The notes under the pieces were generated by a model. That model was not told the DNA's origin and ran no database searches. It saw only the letters and a list, made by a program, of their open reading frames with translations. Shown in pieces: positions 33,911 to 41,717 of a stretch of 64,000 nt of DNA. A program made the translations under genes and the position numbers. Position 1 is the stretch's first letter. Every line of letters begins with the position of its first letter. Source of the DNA: Delftia tsuruhatensis (GTDB lineage: Bacteria > Pseudomonadota > Gammaproteobacteria > Burkholderiales > Burkholderiaceae_C); NCBI RefSeq assembly GCF_903815225.1, contig NZ_LR813084.1:5914001-5978000 (forward strand), read 5' to 3'.

Positions 33911-34498
33911 TCAGGCCTTCTGTTCCAGGAAGTTCTTCAGCATGGCATGGCCGTGCTCGGTGAGGATGCTCTCGGGGTGGAACTGCACGCCCTCGATGGC
34001 CAGGCTCTTGTGGCGCACGCCCTGGATCTCGCCGTCCTCGCTGGTGGCCGTGACCTGCAGGCACTCGGGCAGGGTTGCGCGGTCGATGGCCAGCGAGTGG
34101 TAGCGGTTGACCGTGAACTGCTCGGGCAGGTCGGCGAACACGCCCTTGCGGTCCGTGGTGATGACGCTGGTCTTGCCATGCATCTGCTGGCCGGCGCGCA
34201 CGATGTCGCCACCGAAGGCCGCGCCTATGCTCTGGTGGCCCAGGCACACGCCCAGGATGGGCAATTGCCCCGCGAAGTGCTGTATGGCCGCCACCGAGAT
34301 GCCGGCCTCGGCCGGCGAGCAGGGGCCGGGCGAGATCACGAGGCGGTCGATCCTCTCGCGTTCGACCAGGGCGATCACCTCGTCGAGCGTGGCCTCGTCA
34401 TTGCGCACCACGGTGACATCGGCACCCAGTTCACCGAAGTACTGGACGATGTTGTAGGTGAAGCTGTCGTAGTTGTCGATCATCAGCAGTCTGGACAT
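33911..34498 (-). CDS. trpG: Anthranilate synthase glutamine amidotransferase subunit
   Basis: A 195-residue class I glutaminase that feeds ammonia to TrpE. The catalytic triad is in place: Cys in [11 protein letters not shown], and His and Glu in [13 protein letters not shown]. The N-terminal [20 protein letters not shown] is typical. An AGGAG lies five bases before the ATG. It heads trpG-trpD-trpC. The partner trpE is 20 kb away, so trpGDC needs its own promoter, and a leader peptide with two Trp codons lies upstream. Confidence 0.96.
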   Translation of the reverse strand: MSRLLMIDNYDSFTYNIVQYFGELGADVTVVRNDEATLDEVIALVERERIDRLVISPGPCSPAEAGISVAAIQHFAGQLPILGVCLGHQSIGAAFGGDIVRAGQQMHGKTSVITTDRKGVFADLPEQFTVNRYHSLAIDRATLPECLQVTATSEDGEIQGVRHKSLAIEGVQFHPESILTEHGHAMLKNFLEQKA

Positions 34499-34514
34499 CA
34501 CGGCTCCTGGGTCT

Positions 34515-34548
34515 CAAAGGGAAAAGCGGCAGGCGCGGGCATGCCGCT
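34515..34548 (-). terminator. Candidate intrinsic terminator just before trpG
   Basis: In the minus-strand RNA, AGCGGCA (34548-34542) pairs with UGCCGCU (34531-34525) around a 10-base loop, followed by a U-rich run, UUUCCCUUU (34524-34516). It ends 17 bases before the trpG start codon. With the Trp-rich leader upstream it is a plausible termination point of attenuation. Confidence 0.55.
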
Positions 34549-34665
34549 GCGAGGCCGGGCGCACGCGCGCCGCCTGGGGTGCTCGAGGGGGGAAATCTGG
34601 GGGCATCTGGGCAATCTCCTGGGTTCTGGGAGCCGCCGTGCCGGGGAGCCATCTGCTGGGGTGAG

Positions 34666-34735
34666 CCTTGCTGCCGTCACGGCGGCAAGGCGCGGTTCGC
34701 AACCGCAACGACGTGCCGCTTCCTTACTGGAAGCG
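34666..34735 (-). promoter_or_regulatory. Attenuator-like RNA hairpins upstream of trpG
   Basis: In RNA order: CGCUUCC (34735-34729), overlapping the end of the leader peptide, pairs with GGAAGCG (34723-34717) as a 1:2 stem. GCGGCA (34719-34714) can instead pair with UGCCGC (34687-34682) as a 2:3 stem. CCUUGCCGCCG (34690-34680) pairs with CGGCAGCAAGG (34676-34666) as a 3:4 stem with one mismatch. A separate hairpin GCGGTT/AACCGC sits at 34692-34706. This order is that of classical trp attenuation, but the 3:4 stem lacks a U-run. Confidence 0.6.
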
Positions 34736-34777
34736 CCACCACTGGGCAACGATGATGGAAACGGGGGTACCGTTCAT
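34724..34777 (-). CDS. trpL: trp leader peptide (17 residues, tandem Trp)
   Basis: A short frame reading MNGTPVSIIVAQWWRFQ and a TAA stop, 226 bases upstream of trpG on the same strand. Two adjacent Trp codons stand just before the first stem of an alternative hairpin set. A ribosome stalled there for lack of charged tRNA-Trp would free the pairing partner, as in classical attenuation. No strong Shine-Dalgarno is visible. It is too short to have been called by size alone. Trp is the rarest amino acid, so a tandem pair here is unlikely to be chance. Confidence 0.7.
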   Translation of the reverse strand: MNGTPVSIIVAQWWRFQ

Positions 34778-34891
34778 GGCTGTCTTGGATCGAAAGTTCA
34801 GAGGTCTGGAAGACGTGCATGCAGCAGGCTGCATAGCGGCACATGCTAACACAGGGCCTGCCCGGTGCGGCAGCCCGCCCCGGCGGCCACG

Positions 34892-35515
34892 TCATTTCAG
34901 GAAATCGGGCTGGTCGAACTTCTGCTTGAGGAAACGCCCATTGGCCAGCAGCGCCTGGGCATCGCTGGCTGCCACATGGGCCACCACCTGCTGCATCTGC
35001 GCAGCCAGCAGCGCCAGCTGCTCGGTCAGCAGCTGCCTGGGCGTCTTGCCTTCGTGCACGGGCTGCGTGACCCGGAACAGCGGCGGAAGGGCCGCGTAGT
35101 GCGACAGCGTCGCGGGCAGGTACTCCAGAACGGTCTCGCGCACCGTGAACAGGCCGTCATTGAAGACCGGGCCGGCGTCGGCCAGCGCGGGCAGCACCTC
35201 ATGCACGGAGCCACGCACGCTGTCCAGGTGCCGCTGCATCTCGGCCGTCAGCAGCGGTGCGGCCTGGTGCGCCAGCTCGTCGATGCGCTCGCGGATGTCC
35301 TCGGCGCTCCAGTGCTGCCGCAGTGCGCGCTCGAAGCCGGCATCCGCCGGCCGCAGGGCCCAGCCCAGCAGCAGGCCCGCGCCATACAGTCCCAGGGTGA
35401 TCCAGCCCCAGCCGGCGCCGATCACGCCCGTGAACAGCAGCACCGGCCCCAGCAGGGCCAGCGCAAGGCCCGCAAGGTTGCCGTTGCCGTAGAAAAAGAG
35501 CAGGAGGCGGCGCAT
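34892..35515 (-). CDS. XpaC-like membrane protein of the TelA module
   Basis: A 207-residue protein. The N-terminus holds two close membrane segments (LAGLALALLGPVLLFTGVIG and GWGWITLGLYGAGLLLGWAL), followed by a soluble helical domain with several long helices (SAEDIRERIDELAHQAAPLL, PPLFRVTQPVHEGKTPRQLL). The layout matches XpaC/5-bromo-4-chloroindolyl-phosphate-hydrolysis family proteins, which pair with TelA in Bacillus. It is the last gene of a four-gene minus-strand module (binding protein, TelA, binding protein-vWA, this gene). The start at 35515 follows AAGGGA. Molecular function is unknown. Confidence 0.65.
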   Translation of the reverse strand: MRRLLLFFYGNGNLAGLALALLGPVLLFTGVIGAGWGWITLGLYGAGLLLGWALRPADAGFERALRQHWSAEDIRERIDELAHQAAPLLTAEMQRHLDSVRGSVHEVLPALADAGPVFNDGLFTVRETVLEYLPATLSHYAALPPLFRVTQPVHEGKTPRQLLTEQLALLAAQMQQVVAHVAASDAQALLANGRFLKQKFDQPDFLK

Positions 35516-35543
35516 CACGCCTGTCCCTTCATCCGGGGGCCGC

Positions 35544-37145
35544 TCACTGGTAGCCCCGGATTTCCTTGAACACCCGCGCCAGCCCTCCCTTGCCTGTGCT
35601 GCGCGCGTCGAAGGCTCGCCCACCCGTCAGCCGTGCCAGGTCCTGCATCTCGCCGGGCTGCGCCTCGCCGAAGATGATGGGGAACACCCGCGCCAGGGGC
35701 GCGCCGCCGGCGCGAGCCATGCGCTGCTCGCGCTCGAACGCGGCCCAGTCGCGCCCGGCGGTGTTGGCCCCGTCGGTCAGCAGCACGATGCTCACGAAGC
35801 GTTCGGGGTCGGCCCGCAGTTCCTGGCGCGCCTGCTGCTGGGCCAGCGTCAGCGCGTCGTAGATGGCGGTTCCGCCATCGGCCAACAGGCTGTCGGCATA
35901 GTCCAGGACCTGGGCGCGGCCGGCCTGCAGGTCGCCGGGCTCGAGCTGCACGCGCACGGGCTGTCCGACCTGGCCCGAGAACGGGATCAGCCACACCCGC
36001 TCGCGCGCCTGGAAGGCCGCATAGCGCTGGCTGGCGGCCGAGGCCTCGGCACCGGAGAGCAGCTTCAGCGCCTCCTTCATCTGCACCAGCCGCTGGCCCT
36101 TCATGGAGCCGCTGACGTCCAGCACGAAGATGCTGGTGGCCGGGCGGCGCAGCTCGCCCTGGTAGGCCGACAGCACGGCATCGATGACCTCCAGCCGGTT
36201 CGGAAAGCTCAACTCCACCACGGGCGTGGCCGGCAGTTGCGCGCTGGCCTGCGCCTCGGGGATGGACGGGCGCAGCCGGGCCTGGCGCAGGGGCTGCTCC
36301 TGAAAGCCCGGCGCCTTGAGCCGGGCCACGAGCCTGTCGTACCCATCGCGCTTGCCGGCGTTCAGCAGCATCAGCGGATAGTCGGCCGAGATCACGCCGT
36401 CACGCGGATAGACCAGCGCCAGGCGGTCGGCCGCGGGCAGCCTCTCGTTCAGGCGCAGGATCACGGCCTCGTAGTTGACCAGCGCATCGACAGCGGCGGG
36501 CTCGCGCTCGAAGGCCTCGGCCAGCCAGCCCGAGCTGCCCGCCGTGAGTTTCTGTCCCGACAGGAAATCCTTGAGCACGCGGGCGTCGACCTCCCTGGCC
36601 TGCAAGTCCTCGGTCTTGCCGGCCACGGCCGAGGCCACCGCGAACAGCGCGCTCATGCCGGTGTTGGAGCTGGCCGGATTGGTCATGCCGTAGCGCAGCC
36701 GGCCCTGGGCCGCGGCACGCGCGATGTCGGCCCAGGTCGGCACCGCCTTGTCCCAGCCCAGCTTTTGCAGCACCGGGACTTTGACACCCAGCGCCACGCG
36801 CGAATAAAACAGCTTTTCGCGCGCCAGCGGCCTGTCGGCCAGTGCCAGCGCGGGGTAGGCGCCATTGGGCGGCAGGATGGCATCGAAACGCTCGCCCGCG
36901 TTGATGCGCTCGACCATGTCCAGCGTGCCCGCGTAGCTGAGCCTGAGCGGCACGCCGGCCTCCTTCGCGGCCTGCTCCAGCGCGGGCGCCACGTCCTGGA
37001 GTTCGGACCCCGCAAGCACCGTGAAGGCGACCTCCCCGGCCTTGGCTGCAGGCTGCGCGGCGGCCGGCTCGGACGACTTGCCGCAACCGGCCAGCGCCAG
37101 GCCCAGCCCCAGCAACAGCAGCAGGGCCGCCAGGCGCTGCGGCAT
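35544..37145 (-). CDS. Lipoprotein with solute-binding-like and von Willebrand A domains
   Basis: A 533-residue protein. The signal has lipobox LALAGC (Cys21). Residues about 40-330 resemble an extracellular solute-binding protein (VLAGSELQDVAPALEQAAKE, LRYGMTNPASSNTGMSALFA). Residues about 335-533 are a vWA domain with a full MIDAS: Asp343, Ser345 and Ser347 in LDVSGSMKG, Thr426 in GGTAIYD, and Asp458 in LLTDGAN. A metal-dependent adhesion or assembly domain joined to a ligand-binding domain suggests an envelope sensor or scaffold. It starts 2 bases after telA. Confidence 0.8.
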   Translation of the reverse strand: MPQRLAALLLLLGLGLALAGCGKSSEPAAAQPAAKAGEVAFTVLAGSELQDVAPALEQAAKEAGVPLRLSYAGTLDMVERINAGERFDAILPPNGAYPALALADRPLAREKLFYSRVALGVKVPVLQKLGWDKAVPTWADIARAAAQGRLRYGMTNPASSNTGMSALFAVASAVAGKTEDLQAREVDARVLKDFLSGQKLTAGSSGWLAEAFEREPAAVDALVNYEAVILRLNERLPAADRLALVYPRDGVISADYPLMLLNAGKRDGYDRLVARLKAPGFQEQPLRQARLRPSIPEAQASAQLPATPVVELSFPNRLEVIDAVLSAYQGELRRPATSIFVLDVSGSMKGQRLVQMKEALKLLSGAEASAASQRYAAFQARERVWLIPFSGQVGQPVRVQLEPGDLQAGRAQVLDYADSLLADGGTAIYDALTLAQQQARQELRADPERFVSIVLLTDGANTAGRDWAAFEREQRMARAGGAPLARVFPIIFGEAQPGEMQDLARLTGGRAFDARSTGKGGLARVFKEIRGYQ

Positions 37146-37147
37146 GC

Positions 37148-38392
37148 TCACAGCTGCACCTCGCCGACCGGTGCGCGCAGCGCATCGCGCACCTCCTCGC
37201 GGCGGGTCTTTTCGAGGTAGGCGCGGGACTTGTCCACCTCCTGCGACAGCGTGTCCACCGTGGTCTGCATGGAAGCCAGCGCCTTGACCTTGAAGTCGGC
37301 CATGGCGTCCATGGTCTGGTAGATGTTGCCGAAGGCCTGCTGCAGCCGGGCGATGTCGATGGTGCTGGCGGCCGCCTGTTGGTGGATCTGGCCGCTTTGC
37401 TCGCGCAGCAGCTCGCTGGTACCTGCGATCAGGTTGCCCGTGGTGGTGTTCAGTGCCGTGATCTGGTCCAGCACCAGCTTCTGGTTGGCCAGCGCCTGCG
37501 CCACGATGACGGCGGTGCGCAGCGCCGAGACCGTGGTGGTGGTCGCGCGGTCCACGCCCTTGGCCAGTTCGAGGTTGTTCTTGCGCACCAGGTCCAGCGC
37601 CAGGTAGCCCTGCACGTTCACCGCCATCTGGGTGAGCAGGTCGGTGACCTTCTGGCGTGCGTAGAACAGCATGTCCTCGCGCACCACGCGGGCCTTTTCG
37701 GGGTCGCTGGCGTCCAGCTGTGCGGCCTTGGCCTGCAGCGCCGCGTCCAGCTTCTTGCCGATGTGGATGTATTTCTCCAGCCGCTCCATGAGGCCCCACA
37801 GGTTGGCCTTTTCCTGCTCGATGGCGGCGTTGTCGCGCAGCAGCTCGTCCTTGCCGCGCTTGAGGCTGTCGATGATGGCGTTCAGGTGGCTCTGGCTGGA
37901 CTGGAACTTGTCGAAGTAGTCCACCAGCCTGTTGCCCATGGGAATCAGGCCCAGCAGCTTGCGCGGCTTGAACAGGTCGTCCTGGCGCGAGGGGTCCAGT
38001 GCCTCCACCTGGCGGCGCAGATCGATCAGGCCCTGGCCGATCTGGCTGCCCTGGTCGAACAGGCCGTTGCTCAGCGTCTTGACCGGGCGCTCCAGCATGC
38101 GGTTGGAGACGGCGGCCGCGGCCTCCACCTCCCGGTTGCCCATGCCATGGATGCGTTCGACCGCGCCCTTGAACTCGGGCGACTGGCTGTCGTGCGCCGT
38201 GATGTCGTCGATGAACTGTGCGACCTGGGCGTCGAGCTGCTGCACGTCCTCGGCCCTCAGGCGCACCTTGCCGCTGGCCGATTCGACAGGCACGGGCAGG
38301 GCCGGCGCAGGCGGCTCCAGCACGAAATCCTGCTCCGGCACGGGCAGGGACACGGCGGCGTTGGCGGTGGTGGTCTGGGGGATTTCGCTCAT
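37148..38392 (-). CDS. TelA family toxic anion resistance protein
   Basis: A 414-residue, largely alpha-helical soluble protein of the TelA/KlaA family, named for tellurite resistance. Family blocks seen are LIPMGNRLVDYFDKFQSSQ, LDAIINSLKRGK-type text (here LNAIIDSLKRGKDELLRDNA), IEQEKANLWGLMERLEKY and ATTTTVSALRTAVIVAQALA. The C-terminal half is predicted to be long coiled helices. It is encoded between two solute-binding-like envelope proteins and upstream of an XpaC-like gene. The biochemical role of TelA is not established; envelope stress is the usual link. Confidence 0.88.
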   Translation of the reverse strand: MSEIPQTTTANAAVSLPVPEQDFVLEPPAPALPVPVESASGKVRLRAEDVQQLDAQVAQFIDDITAHDSQSPEFKGAVERIHGMGNREVEAAAAVSNRMLERPVKTLSNGLFDQGSQIGQGLIDLRRQVEALDPSRQDDLFKPRKLLGLIPMGNRLVDYFDKFQSSQSHLNAIIDSLKRGKDELLRDNAAIEQEKANLWGLMERLEKYIHIGKKLDAALQAKAAQLDASDPEKARVVREDMLFYARQKVTDLLTQMAVNVQGYLALDLVRKNNLELAKGVDRATTTTVSALRTAVIVAQALANQKLVLDQITALNTTTGNLIAGTSELLREQSGQIHQQAAASTIDIARLQQAFGNIYQTMDAMADFKVKALASMQTTVDTLSQEVDKSRAYLEKTRREEVRDALRAPVGEVQL

Positions 38393-38414
38393 CGGTTGCT
38401 CCTGGCTCGTTCGG

Positions 38415-39527
38415 TCATTTGAAGCGCTGCTCCATGTCCACGATCATTCGTTCCAGCCATTCCTGGCTGGGCGGCTCGATCACGTCCACCAGTTGCACGG
38501 GGGCCTGCACACCCTGCGTGGCCCAGCGCTCGGGCCCGTGGATGTCGCCGCCCGTGCGAAAGCCGTACTCCTGCGCCAGCGCGCGCAGCTCGGGGTCGGA
38601 TTCGAGCAGCTGGCCCACGCGTTCGCCCGCGGGCGTGTAGGGCACGAGCACATGCTTGGAATACAGCGTGGGCTGCGGGTAGAGCATCACCATCTCGCTG
38701 TTCCTGCGCTGCGGATGCCTGAGCAGGAACTCCACCAGCTGCGACTCGTAGGCCACCAGCAGCGGCGCCTTGCCCATGCCCAGGGCCAGATAGTCCTCGA
38801 ACGGCCCCGCCGAGGAGCTTTCCTGGAATCCCTGGCGCAGGAACAGCGGCGCCACCTGCGGCATCACGCGCGCCAGATCCTCCGGGCCCTGCACCACCTG
38901 CTGGCCATTGAGCACATAGCTGGCCAGCGCCAGGTACATGGCCGCGCTGTTGGAGCTGCGCACATCGGTGCTCGCGGGCAGGACCGCCTTGCCGGTGGCG
39001 AAGGCCGACGAGGCCTTGAGGTCACGCCAGCGCGTGCCCTTTGCGGCCATGGCCAGCAGCGCCGGAAGATCGGCCACGTAGTAGAAGTCGCCCTGCTTTC
39101 GCGCGACGCCATTGGCGATCAGGATGTCGGCGATGGGCCGCCAGCTCGCCAGCACGATGGGCGTGTAGAACGGCGTGTAGACATTGGCCGCCCTGGCCGC
39201 CGCCTTGAGCTGCGCCGCCGCCGGCGCACCCGACGGGAAACCGAAATCGTAGAGCTTGGGGTCGTAGCCGTTGGCGATGCTGCGCGAGCCCGCCTTTTGC
39301 ACCGTCACCGTCACGCCATGCCGGGCCAGCACCCCGCGCACGCGCTCGTCCTGGAAGAAGGCTTCCTTCTCCGAGCCGATCAGGCCGCGCGCCGTCACGG
39401 CCTGCTGCTGTGTCAGCTCTGCCTGGCGGTCCTGCACCAGGGCCGTGCGCGAGTACCAGATGCCGCCGCCCACGGCCGCCAGCAGCAGGGCCGCCAGCCC
39501 TGCCGCCAATGCACGGCGCGCGTTCAC
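38415..39527 (-). CDS. Solute-binding-like envelope protein of the TelA module
   Basis: A 370-residue protein with an N-terminal membrane anchor or uncleaved signal (MNARRALAAGLAALLLAAVG, then GGIWYSRTAL). The body resembles a periplasmic binding protein: VTVTVQKAGSRSIANGYDPK, YDFGFPSGAPAAAQ, STDVRSSNSAAMYLALASY and APLLVAYESQLVEFLL. The last third (EMVMLYPQPTLYSKHVLVPY) matches extracellular solute-binding proteins of sulfate/molybdate type in layout. It leads the TelA module 22 bases before telA. No ABC importer genes are nearby, so it may be a sensor. Confidence 0.7.
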   Translation of the reverse strand: MNARRALAAGLAALLLAAVGGGIWYSRTALVQDRQAELTQQQAVTARGLIGSEKEAFFQDERVRGVLARHGVTVTVQKAGSRSIANGYDPKLYDFGFPSGAPAAAQLKAAARAANVYTPFYTPIVLASWRPIADILIANGVARKQGDFYYVADLPALLAMAAKGTRWRDLKASSAFATGKAVLPASTDVRSSNSAAMYLALASYVLNGQQVVQGPEDLARVMPQVAPLFLRQGFQESSSAGPFEDYLALGMGKAPLLVAYESQLVEFLLRHPQRRNSEMVMLYPQPTLYSKHVLVPYTPAGERVGQLLESDPELRALAQEYGFRTGGDIHGPERWATQGVQAPVQLVDVIEPPSQEWLERMIVDMEQRFK

Positions 39528-39606
39528 TGCGGGACTCCGCAGTGGATGGCAGTCACGGGAAATTCGGTCATGAACGCGCGGGCCGTTGTCATGTCTTGGT
39601 CAAAAG

Positions 39607-39627
39607 AAACTTCTTATACGGAAGTTT
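39607..39627 (-). promoter_or_regulatory. A+T-rich inverted repeat ahead of the TelA module
   Basis: AAACTTC (39607-39613) and GAAGTTT (39621-39627) form a 7-bp inverted repeat. On the minus strand the spacer reads CGTATAA, giving a -10-like TATAAG, about 90 bases before the module's start codon. On that strand the repeat is followed by CTTTTG, so it could equally be a weak terminator of the upstream gene. Confidence 0.4.
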
Positions 39628-39679
39628 TGTGACACAACGACGACAGGCCGACCCGGCGACCGACCGGGCCGCGCCGGGA

Positions 39680-41197
39680 CTACCTCACGCCGATCAGCTC
39701 CGTGAAGCTGCGCCCCTCGGGCGTCTCGCGGCGCTGCTGCACGCGGTGCTTCTCGAGCTGCTCCCAGGTGTGCAGCCGGCTCTCCTGCGTATCGCGCCGG
39801 GCGCTGGCGATCTGGTTCATGCCCGTCTCGATCAACGTGGTGATGCTGCTGCTGTCCTTCACCTTGATCAGGTCGTAGTTGCCCGACAGCGGGTCCAGCA
39901 TGCCGCTGTGGCGCGCCTTCTTCGAATATGCGTCCAGGGATTCGGTCATCACCTGGGCGATGGTCTCGCCCGCCGTGCCCCGGGCCTGGCGGGAGGTCTT
40001 CTGGCCCACCTGGTACTCGGCCCGGCCGGCCTCGGTCACGGCGCCGAATCGGTTGGTCTTCTCGAAGTCGCCGCTGAAGCTGGCCTGGAAATCGGCCAGG
40101 CCGCTTTGCAGCGACTGCACGGAACGCTCCAGCCCGGACAGCACCGCCATGCGCTGCGCCGCCTCGGGCGCCTGCGCGCTGTGCAGCTGGGTGAAGGCGC
40201 TCTTGAACAGGTCCACCAGGGCTTCGTCCGCGCGACCCCGCTGCGCCGCGGCGTCGAAGCGCTGCAGATGCTGGTCCAGCGCGGCCTGGCGCTGCGACGC
40301 GCTGACACCCACGGGGGCCTCGGACTCCAGGTTGACGGCCAGCTCGCCGGCCGCGCCCTTCATCGCCACCGACTTTCCATCGGCGCCCACATGCAGGCTG
40401 AAGGAGGACAGGGGCTGCGAAGGCTTGGGGTTCTGGATGTCCAGGTCCAGTCCGGCCAGGACGCCGCGGTCGAAATCCATCAGCTTGCCCAGCTCCAGCC
40501 GGGGCTTGCCCCGCTGCCCCAGGGCTTCCAGCGCCTCGTCCAGCCCGTCGGCGAGCCGGCCGATGGCTGCGCTCTCGGCCTGGCTCAGCGTCCCCGAACT
40601 CGTGACCTCGACCCGCAGCCCGCTGCTGCTCCCCTCCTGGCTGCCGTCATTCGTGGCGATCCTGAGCTCCACGCTCTGGCCCGACTGCGTGCGGATCTTC
40701 AGGCTCACGGTGGCCGCGCCCTCGGACACCCCGCCCAGCGCGACCTTGTCCAGGGCCTGTGGGTCCGCGCCGCCCGCAACGGCGTCGGTCTGCGTGGGCT
40801 CCTGGTACTCCGCGATCGCCTGGCGAAAGTCCGTCTGGCCGGCGGCAATGCGCGACAGCAGCGCACCGCCCAGGCCGCGCCAGCGGTCGGCCAGGCTGGC
40901 GGACGGGCCCAGGGCCAGATTGCGGGCCATCAGGGTGCTGACGTCACCCCGATCCTGCGAAGCCCAGGTCCGGCTCAACCGGAACTGCCCCATGTCGACA
41001 GGCTGCGGCCTGGCATAGATGGCGCTGGCGTCGACGGACTGGCCCAGCGTGACCTGCGTGCCCTGCACGTCTTGCGCGCCGGATGCCGCCGCCCCCTGCG
41101 TGCCGGCCTGCGGCTGCCGCACGGCCACCGTGGCCTGGGGCCGCGTGCCCAGTGCGCTGGCGGCAAAGCCGGCGCCCGTGGATGGAATGCTGGTCAT
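39680..41197 (-). CDS. Unknown 505-residue cysteine-free protein
   Basis: I do not recognise this protein. It has 505 residues, no cysteine, no signal peptide and no membrane segment. The first 60 residues are rich in Ala, Gln, Thr and Gly (FAASALGTRPQATVAVRQPQ). The middle has beta-like text (ATVSLKIRTQSGQSVELRIA, SSGLRVEVTSSGTLS), and the C-terminal part is helical (SLDAYSKKARHSGMLDPLSG, MNQIASARRDTQESRLHTWE). Such composition is common in proteins exported by non-Sec routes or tied to flagella, but no such genes lie nearby. Codon use matches the neighbours, so it looks like a real gene. It is separated from the TelA module by 152 bases. Confidence 0.7.
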   Translation of the reverse strand: MTSIPSTGAGFAASALGTRPQATVAVRQPQAGTQGAAASGAQDVQGTQVTLGQSVDASAIYARPQPVDMGQFRLSRTWASQDRGDVSTLMARNLALGPSASLADRWRGLGGALLSRIAAGQTDFRQAIAEYQEPTQTDAVAGGADPQALDKVALGGVSEGAATVSLKIRTQSGQSVELRIATNDGSQEGSSSGLRVEVTSSGTLSQAESAAIGRLADGLDEALEALGQRGKPRLELGKLMDFDRGVLAGLDLDIQNPKPSQPLSSFSLHVGADGKSVAMKGAAGELAVNLESEAPVGVSASQRQAALDQHLQRFDAAAQRGRADEALVDLFKSAFTQLHSAQAPEAAQRMAVLSGLERSVQSLQSGLADFQASFSGDFEKTNRFGAVTEAGRAEYQVGQKTSRQARGTAGETIAQVMTESLDAYSKKARHSGMLDPLSGNYDLIKVKDSSSITTLIETGMNQIASARRDTQESRLHTWEQLEKHRVQQRRETPEGRSFTELIGVR

Positions 41198-41453
41198 GGG
41201 TGAATGTCTTCCTTCGGTCTTTTTCCTGGGCCAATGGCGCTCCAGACCATTGCAGGCATGGATTTCCTCTGTTCAAGGTCCATCGGCAGATTTCCGGTTT
41301 TCTTTACCCACGGCGCAAATATGACTGCCACACCTGCCATTCGGCCCGGACAGCCAATACGGAACACCCGGGCGCAGCAGCGCGAAGAAACCAGCGCCAA
41401 CATGGCCGCAGCAGCGGATGGCAGGCCGCCCCGCTACTGGCGCAGGCCTTTTT
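41198..41453. other. Divergent intergenic region, proximal part
   Basis: No gene is seen. This is the left half of a 520-base gap between the divergent unknown 505-residue gene and fabI. It presumably holds the promoter of the 505-residue gene, but I cannot place it. Confidence 0.4.
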
Positions 41454-41496
41454 TTGACTTAGGTCAATTCAATAGATCAGGCGGCATCGATATAAC
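41454..41496 (+). promoter_or_regulatory. FNR/ANR-type site and promoter of the fabI-ackA run
   Basis: TTGACTTAGGTCAA (41454-41467) is a perfect palindrome of FNR/ANR type (TTGAC-N4-GTCAA). A good -10 element, TATAAC, lies at 41491-41496, placing the start near 41502 and the site centre at about -41.5. This is the spacing of class II FNR-activated promoters. There is no good -35, as expected for activator dependence. The downstream genes (phosphotransacetylase, acetate kinase, phasin) suit low-oxygen control. Confidence 0.75.
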
Positions 41497-41552
41497 GGAT
41501 TGGCAACATCAAAAACTGACGCTGCAGTGCAACATAGATAGAATGAAAAAGA

Positions 41553-41591
41553 CCAATAGGCCTTATTGGCATGCAAACTTGTTATTTGCAT
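41553..41591 (+). promoter_or_regulatory. Two inverted repeats in the long fabI leader
   Basis: CCAATA (41553-41558)/TATTGG (41564-41569) and ATGCAAA (41571-41577)/TTTGCAT (41585-41591) are consecutive inverted repeats in an A+T-rich leader that would run about 215 bases from the predicted start to fabI. They may be protein sites or RNA hairpins acting on translation or stability. I see no known riboswitch pattern. Confidence 0.4.
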
Positions 41592-41717
41592 CCATCAAAA
41601 CAGGCTATCGAAGGCATTGGCTTCAAAGGAAGCATCAACATTTGCCGGCATGCATATGTCTGCAATACAGGGCGGCCTGCGCCTCCCGGGCAGGCCCTCT
41701 GATCTGGAGCATTCGAG

